Shown here in pieces: positions 60,613 to 64,000 of a stretch of 64,000 nucleotides of DNA (its first letter is position 1; each line of letters begins with the position of its first letter). Source of the DNA: Dryomyza anilis (lineage: Eukaryota > Arthropoda > Insecta > Diptera > Dryomyzidae); NCBI GenBank assembly GCA_951804985.1, contig OX638132.1, positions 41,778,744 through 41,842,743 on the forward strand, read 5' to 3'. The notes under the pieces were generated by a model. The model did no database searches. It saw only the letters and a program-made list of their open reading frames with translations, and had not been told where the DNA came from. Both the position numbers and the translations under genes were made by a program.

Positions 60613-61450
60613 AGTATTTCAATAGAAAAACAATAATTTATACCATTAAAATTTGTCAATAGGATGCGTCCCATTAGTTCAGTAATATTGAAACTGTTAA
60701 TACAATGTGTGGATGTACCATAAATTTTATAATGCGATATTTTAATTACAATAAGAAAGACCTATACAAATTTAATGATACGTATTATTAATTTTATGGT
60801 AATGTCGAATTACATTTTCCTATAATTTATTAAAACAAAAATGTATTTTAGTTAATTTATTGTATAATTTATTTTATTTAAATGTCAAAATTGATATTCA
60901 CTTTTACAACACACACATAAAAAGACACTTCTTGCTGCAAAAATTATAAAACATTTAATGTTTGTTTTGGTTTCCAATAATTGATTGTAGTACTTGAGTC
61001 TGCAGTTATTTTTGAGTCCATTGCCATAATAGAAGTTCGATGTATTATTTATTTTCTGTAATAAATAAAAATATAAATAAATATATAAATATAACTAAAT
61101 ACATTGAGTCCTTACCAATGTCGCGTTTAATAATGTGGATTATTACAAAAAAATACATGCGACCATTTTGAGTAAACACGCAGAATGACGTACAAAACGA
61201 ACATGTTTGTATTCGTTTTATGTTTTTTTACACCACGTTTATTATTATAGTAGGAAACCATTAAAACAACAGTATTTATTCTATTTAAAATAATAATATT
61301 GAAATATTTAAATTTATGGTGGTGAATTTTTCAAATACTATTGAATTAATTAGAAAACTTTTGATTTAAAAAGAAAAAACTATTAATACATGAACCATAA
61401 GGTCAATGGTCGTACCATAAAGTACTTAATGGTACATTTTCTTCTGAGTG
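60613..61450. mobile_element. MITE family 2, copy lacking its left end
   Basis: Matches 58900-59741 from AGTATTTCAATAGAAAAACAA to TTTTCTTCTGAGTG followed by TA. The first ~30 bases of the element are missing or diverged. Inside are the shared strings GATTGTAGTACTTGAGTCTGC and ACACGCAGAATGACG. Confidence 0.75.
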
Positions 61451-61510
61451 TAGAGTGGCGAGCTAAGACTAATAGGGTGGGCGAAGCGAGATGCAAAATC
61501 CATAAAAACC

Positions 61511-61600
61511 ATGTCAATTTTGTTAGTGTTTTTCTTGCCCGTTTTCTTCGTCGCTTATGCAGCAGTGAAATGCATAAAATCACTTTGCGGCTATTTTTAG
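61511..61600 (+). CDS. Candidate 29-residue hydrophobic micropeptide
   Basis: ATG at 61511 opens a 29-codon frame: a short start (MSILLVFFLPVFFVAYAAVK) forming one membrane helix, then a tail with two cysteines (CIKSLCGYF) and TAG. It lies just right of a MITE in a GC-richer patch with an ACCATG start context. Small single-helix peptides of this size exist in flies, but chance is a strong alternative. No neighbour supports it. Confidence 0.2.
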   Translation: MSILLVFFLPVFFVAYAAVKCIKSLCGYF

Positions 61601-61915
61601 AGCAATCAGTTGTCGAAAAAAAAAATCAGTAAAGTAAAAATTAATTTTTTTACAAGGTCTCAGGTTTGGTTATCAAAGGAAGGACTAGGAGGCAGTTATA
61701 TTAGGAAAAAGGAAAATTAAGGTAATATAAAATAAAGTGGAAAATAGTTAATAGTGAAATTATGAAAAAAAAGAAATACATTTTTAATAGTGAGAAATAG
61801 TGAATAACATAATTAAATTAAAATTAGGTCGATTACCGTCGGAAGTCACGCAGTCGTTACCACCGGGAGCCACGGGAGTCGCTGGCGACAGCAGCAGAAA
61901 AACCACAGCTAAGTG

Positions 61916-61953
61916 CGGGATATATATATTTTTGCAAAAATATATATATCCCG
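61916..61953. repeat. 38-bp perfect palindrome
   Basis: CGGGATATATATATTTTTG followed directly by its exact complement. It would form a 19-bp stem in DNA cruciform or RNA. It sits in a GC-richer stretch (61840-62070) that has open frames on both strands but no recognised domain. Confidence 0.85.
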
Positions 61954-62309
61954 ACATCTACCCGCCCTCGTGCGGAGCGAGAAAACAAAAAACTCCATCG
62001 GGAACGACTGCGCTCCAAATTCGTACGGATGCCAGCAAAATTCCAAAAAAAAAACTGTCTACCATGAAAACGTCCTAAGAAACCCTGCAAAGAAAAAATA
62101 AAATAAAACAAAAACGAATTAATAAAAAAATAAATGAAGATTTTTAAAAAGATTTATAAAGGAATAAAAAGTTATGAATAAATAAATAAAACCATATAAA
62201 TACCTACCATAGAAAAAAGAACAGAAAATAAAAATTTAATAAAATGTTAAAATTTTCATAAAGAAAGATACCATACTTACCCATAATAAATACACATGAA
62301 AAGAAAAGA

Positions 62310-62520
62310 AATTTGTTAAATACCTGAAAAGAAAAGTATTTAAATAACTGCAAAGAAAATAATTAAAAACCTGTAAAGAAAATTATTAAATGTGAAAAAA
62401 CCTGAAAAGAAAATTATAAAATGTTAAAAAACCTGAAAAGAAAATTATTAAATGTTAAAGAACCTGAAAAGAAAATTATTAAATGTTAAAGAACCTGAAA
62501 AGAGAATTAAAATGTTAAAT
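62310..62520 (-). repeat. ~31-bp tandem repeats resembling 3' splice sites
   Basis: About seven copies of 'aacctgaaaagaaaattattaaatgttaaa'. On the minus strand each unit reads TTTAATAATTTTCTTTTCAGG, a pyrimidine tract followed by CAG. Related single units lie at 60430 and 60505. They sit in the presumed intron region of the minus-strand gene at 63044-63615. Confidence 0.75.
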
Positions 62521-62685
62521 GTAATTTAAAATTATTGTTTAAAATCTGAAATGAAATAAAATAGAAATAGAAAAGAAAAACCTGAAAAGAAATAAATTTA
62601 TAAGTTGATAAAAATATATAAAAAAAAACAGTATTAAAGTAAATTTTAGAAAAACCCTGTAAAAAGATTAAGAAAGGCGTATAAT

Positions 62686-63004
62686 AATAATAATAGTTTG
62701 GCACTACAGCTCTATAAGAACTTAGGCCGAGCTCTCTCACCATTTTGAGCTGTGCGTGTTATATTTGTACTCAAAGTGGTGGGACCTACAGTTTATTGCC
62801 GAATCCGAACGGCGTGTGAGAGCTTTTTCATAGGCAATGTTTTTACTCTCGGAGGTTTGCCATTTACTGCCGAGAGGTAGCGCGGTATAGAAAAATGTTT
62901 CTATGAAAAGATGTTGTTAGCCCCAGTCCAGACTTGAACCGGGGACCTTTCGGCTCGCAGTCCAACGCACTAACCACTGAGCTACCGCGGCTACATATCA
63001 ATAT
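62686..63004 (-). mobile_element. tRNA-derived SINE
   Basis: Minus strand. A tRNA-like head (about 62996-62925) has TAGCTCAGTGGTTAGTGCG as box A and GGTTCAAGTC as box B, where RNA polymerase III would start. A ~220-bp body follows, ending in an (ATT)n tail (ATAATAATAATA on the plus strand). A 12-bp direct repeat AAGGCGTATAAT flanks it (62674-62685 and 63005-63016). The head does not fold as a functional tRNA: acceptor strands do not pair. Confidence 0.88.
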
Positions 63005-63043
63005 AAGGCGTATAATCAATATAAATAAAAAGAAATATATTAC

Positions 63044-63187
63044 CTTGACCATGTCCATCCCGATCATAATCGCGTAGAAAAACAAGTGGTTATTTTGTCC
63101 AAGACCCCATCCCCTCCAGAGAGCTCTTTTGAGGTAGGGAATTCGAATGTCCGGAGGTGAAAAGAATCCTCCACAAACCGATAGGAC
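63044..63187 (-). CDS. Internal exon of unrecognised host gene
   Basis: Open for 48 codons, bounded by TTTTAGCCAG acceptor (63188-63189 on the complement) and GTAATA donor (63042-63043). It reads GGFFSPPDIRIPYLKRALWR then GWGLGQNNHLFFYAIMIGMD, with a likely membrane-embedded or hydrophobic end. With the exon at 63269-63365 it keeps frame (phase 0 to phase 0). Amino acid composition and GC content look like real coding sequence in contrast to surrounding DNA. I cannot name the family. Confidence 0.55.
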
Positions 63188-63268
63188 CTGGCTAAAATAT
63201 ATTTAAGAAAATCTATGTATTTTTACTAATTTTGAAATTATTAAAATTAACAATTTCAATATACTTAC

Positions 63269-63365
63269 CTTAAGTTCACTTAAGTACCTTTTTGCGTGGC
63301 ACCAACCGTTGCAGTCGGTTGTTGTTAAAAGATTATCATAGTCTTCAATTGTTTGAGGTTGTACA
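63269..63365 (-). CDS. Upstream exon of the same unrecognised host gene
   Basis: Acceptor TTATTTACAG and donor GTAAGT are both strong. One frame is open through the 97 bp (QTIEDYDNLLTTTDCNGWCH, KRYLSELK). The open frame also extends upstream to an ATG at 63424 through a pyrimidine-rich stretch reading as a hydrophobic leader (MFKFIYFLSF), so an unspliced start with a signal-like peptide is an alternative to the acceptor. Confidence 0.5.
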
Positions 63366-63612
63366 CTGTAAATAAAGAAATAAAAATAATTAGTAAATGA
63401 AAGAAAATAAATAAATTTAAACATTAAAACAGGTCTGTTAAAAATAAATTAATATCAACAAATACATATACAAATAAATAATTATAATTCTAATTTTGAT
63501 AAACGTTTATTTAAGAATAATATAATATTAAAATTTTATAATTTATACAAAAAGAAAATTTTGTTTTTTTTTCTTTGTGTATAAATCGGACGGACGATAC
63601 AACAATACTCAC

Positions 63613-64000
63613 CATTATTTATATATTCGCTTGTTTTTTTTGTTTGTGGTTTCACTTAGCTTTTGGTAGATTTTTCTTTATTTATTAAGTGCACTATCCA
63701 TTTTTTAGCGTTTTTTTTTTTCTTCAATATTATTTACTTTCGTTTATTTGCGTTTTTCGTTGTCTCACTCGCGATTTATTTTTTCTTTTATTTGATTTTT
63801 TTTTAGTTAAAAATTTTCGTGTAACACAATTTTTTTTTTATATACAACTTTTTTTTTTGAAGTGCACTGTGGTGGTTGTTTTCTTTTGATTTAAATTACA
63901 CTTTATTTAATACACCATATTTATATTTTGTTTATTGTTTTCTTTTGTACTTATTGTTTATATTATATTCACTTCACTTTTGGGTACACTTTATTTTTCG
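63613..64000 (-). promoter_or_regulatory. Possible 5' leader and first exon of the host gene
   Basis: On the minus strand a long A-rich leader without long frames leads to ATG at 63615 directly followed by GTGAGT, a donor. A short upstream frame begins ATGGATAGTGCAC (about 63704). A leader ending in a start codon at a splice site is common in flies, but the phase does not fit the exon at 63365, so an intermediate exon or a different start is needed. Confidence 0.3.

Noticed and set aside
62925..62996. A functional tRNA gene on the minus strand
   Set aside because: Box A and box B are present but the acceptor strands do not pair and the sequence continues into a SINE body with 12-bp direct repeats.

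Overview
The window is AT-rich eukaryotic DNA, most likely from a fly (Diptera, probably Schizophora). The evidence is a Maverick/Polinton with insect-type genes, a gypsy retrotransposon, a MADF+DDE PIF/Harbinger element, an I/R1-group non-LTR element, a mini-me-like (GTCY)n element, a tRNA-derived SINE and several TA-flanked MITE families. There are no prokaryotic genes. Almost everything that codes belongs to a mobile element, usually broken. Host sequence is limited to two damaged copies of a MICOS MIC26/27 (apolipoprotein O)-like gene and some exons at the right edge.

Layout. (1) 1-3823 is a pure 8-bp satellite. (2) 4085-22285 is a 16-kb satellite block: three ~945-bp spacers alternate with long arrays of a 7-bp unit, and the block is bracketed by two inverted copies of one MITE, the right one truncated and carrying a second MITE. 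(3) 22530-55001 is one 32,472-bp composite Maverick insertion. It has matching termini (AGTAGTATGGATTCGCCGG and its complement) and a perfect 6-bp target duplication TATATC at 22524-22529 and 55002-55007. It sits in a 67-bp exon of the MICOS-like gene; an uninterrupted sister copy of that exon lies at 58488-58554. (4) 55002-62600 holds the rest of that gene, foldback DNA, MITEs, tandem repeats and the sister MICOS-like copy. (5) 62686-64000 holds a SINE inside what looks like an intron of an unrecognised minus-strand host gene.

The Maverick contains an adenain-type protease, a major capsid protein of the F54H12.2-like family in two inverted partial copies, minor-capsid-type fragments, two inverted 5' parts of a protein-primed DNA polymerase B with N-terminal zinc fingers, a divergent two-exon zinc-finger gene (one intact copy) and a small gene next to the right terminal repeat. 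I find no integrase or packaging ATPase of Maverick type and no polymerase catalytic domain. The element is therefore dead or dependent on others. It was invaded by a gypsy element (25561-31787, TSD ATAC), a hAT-type MITE (33311-34045, TSD GTTACCAT), a palindromic pair of ~3.5-kb hAT-like elements (34668-45387), a non-LTR element inside one of those (35272-38603, TSD AAGAGAT) with a mini-me-like insertion inside it, and a PIF/Harbinger element (51205-53526, TSD TAA). The target duplications let the nesting order be read directly.

Nothing here is clearly an undescribed defence or regulatory system. The most unusual material is the Maverick gene set (a two-exon zinc-finger gene divergent from polB, and an OB-like right-end gene), the large inverted duplications within the element, and the three-tier satellite. 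All calls come from reading sequence; no database search was run.
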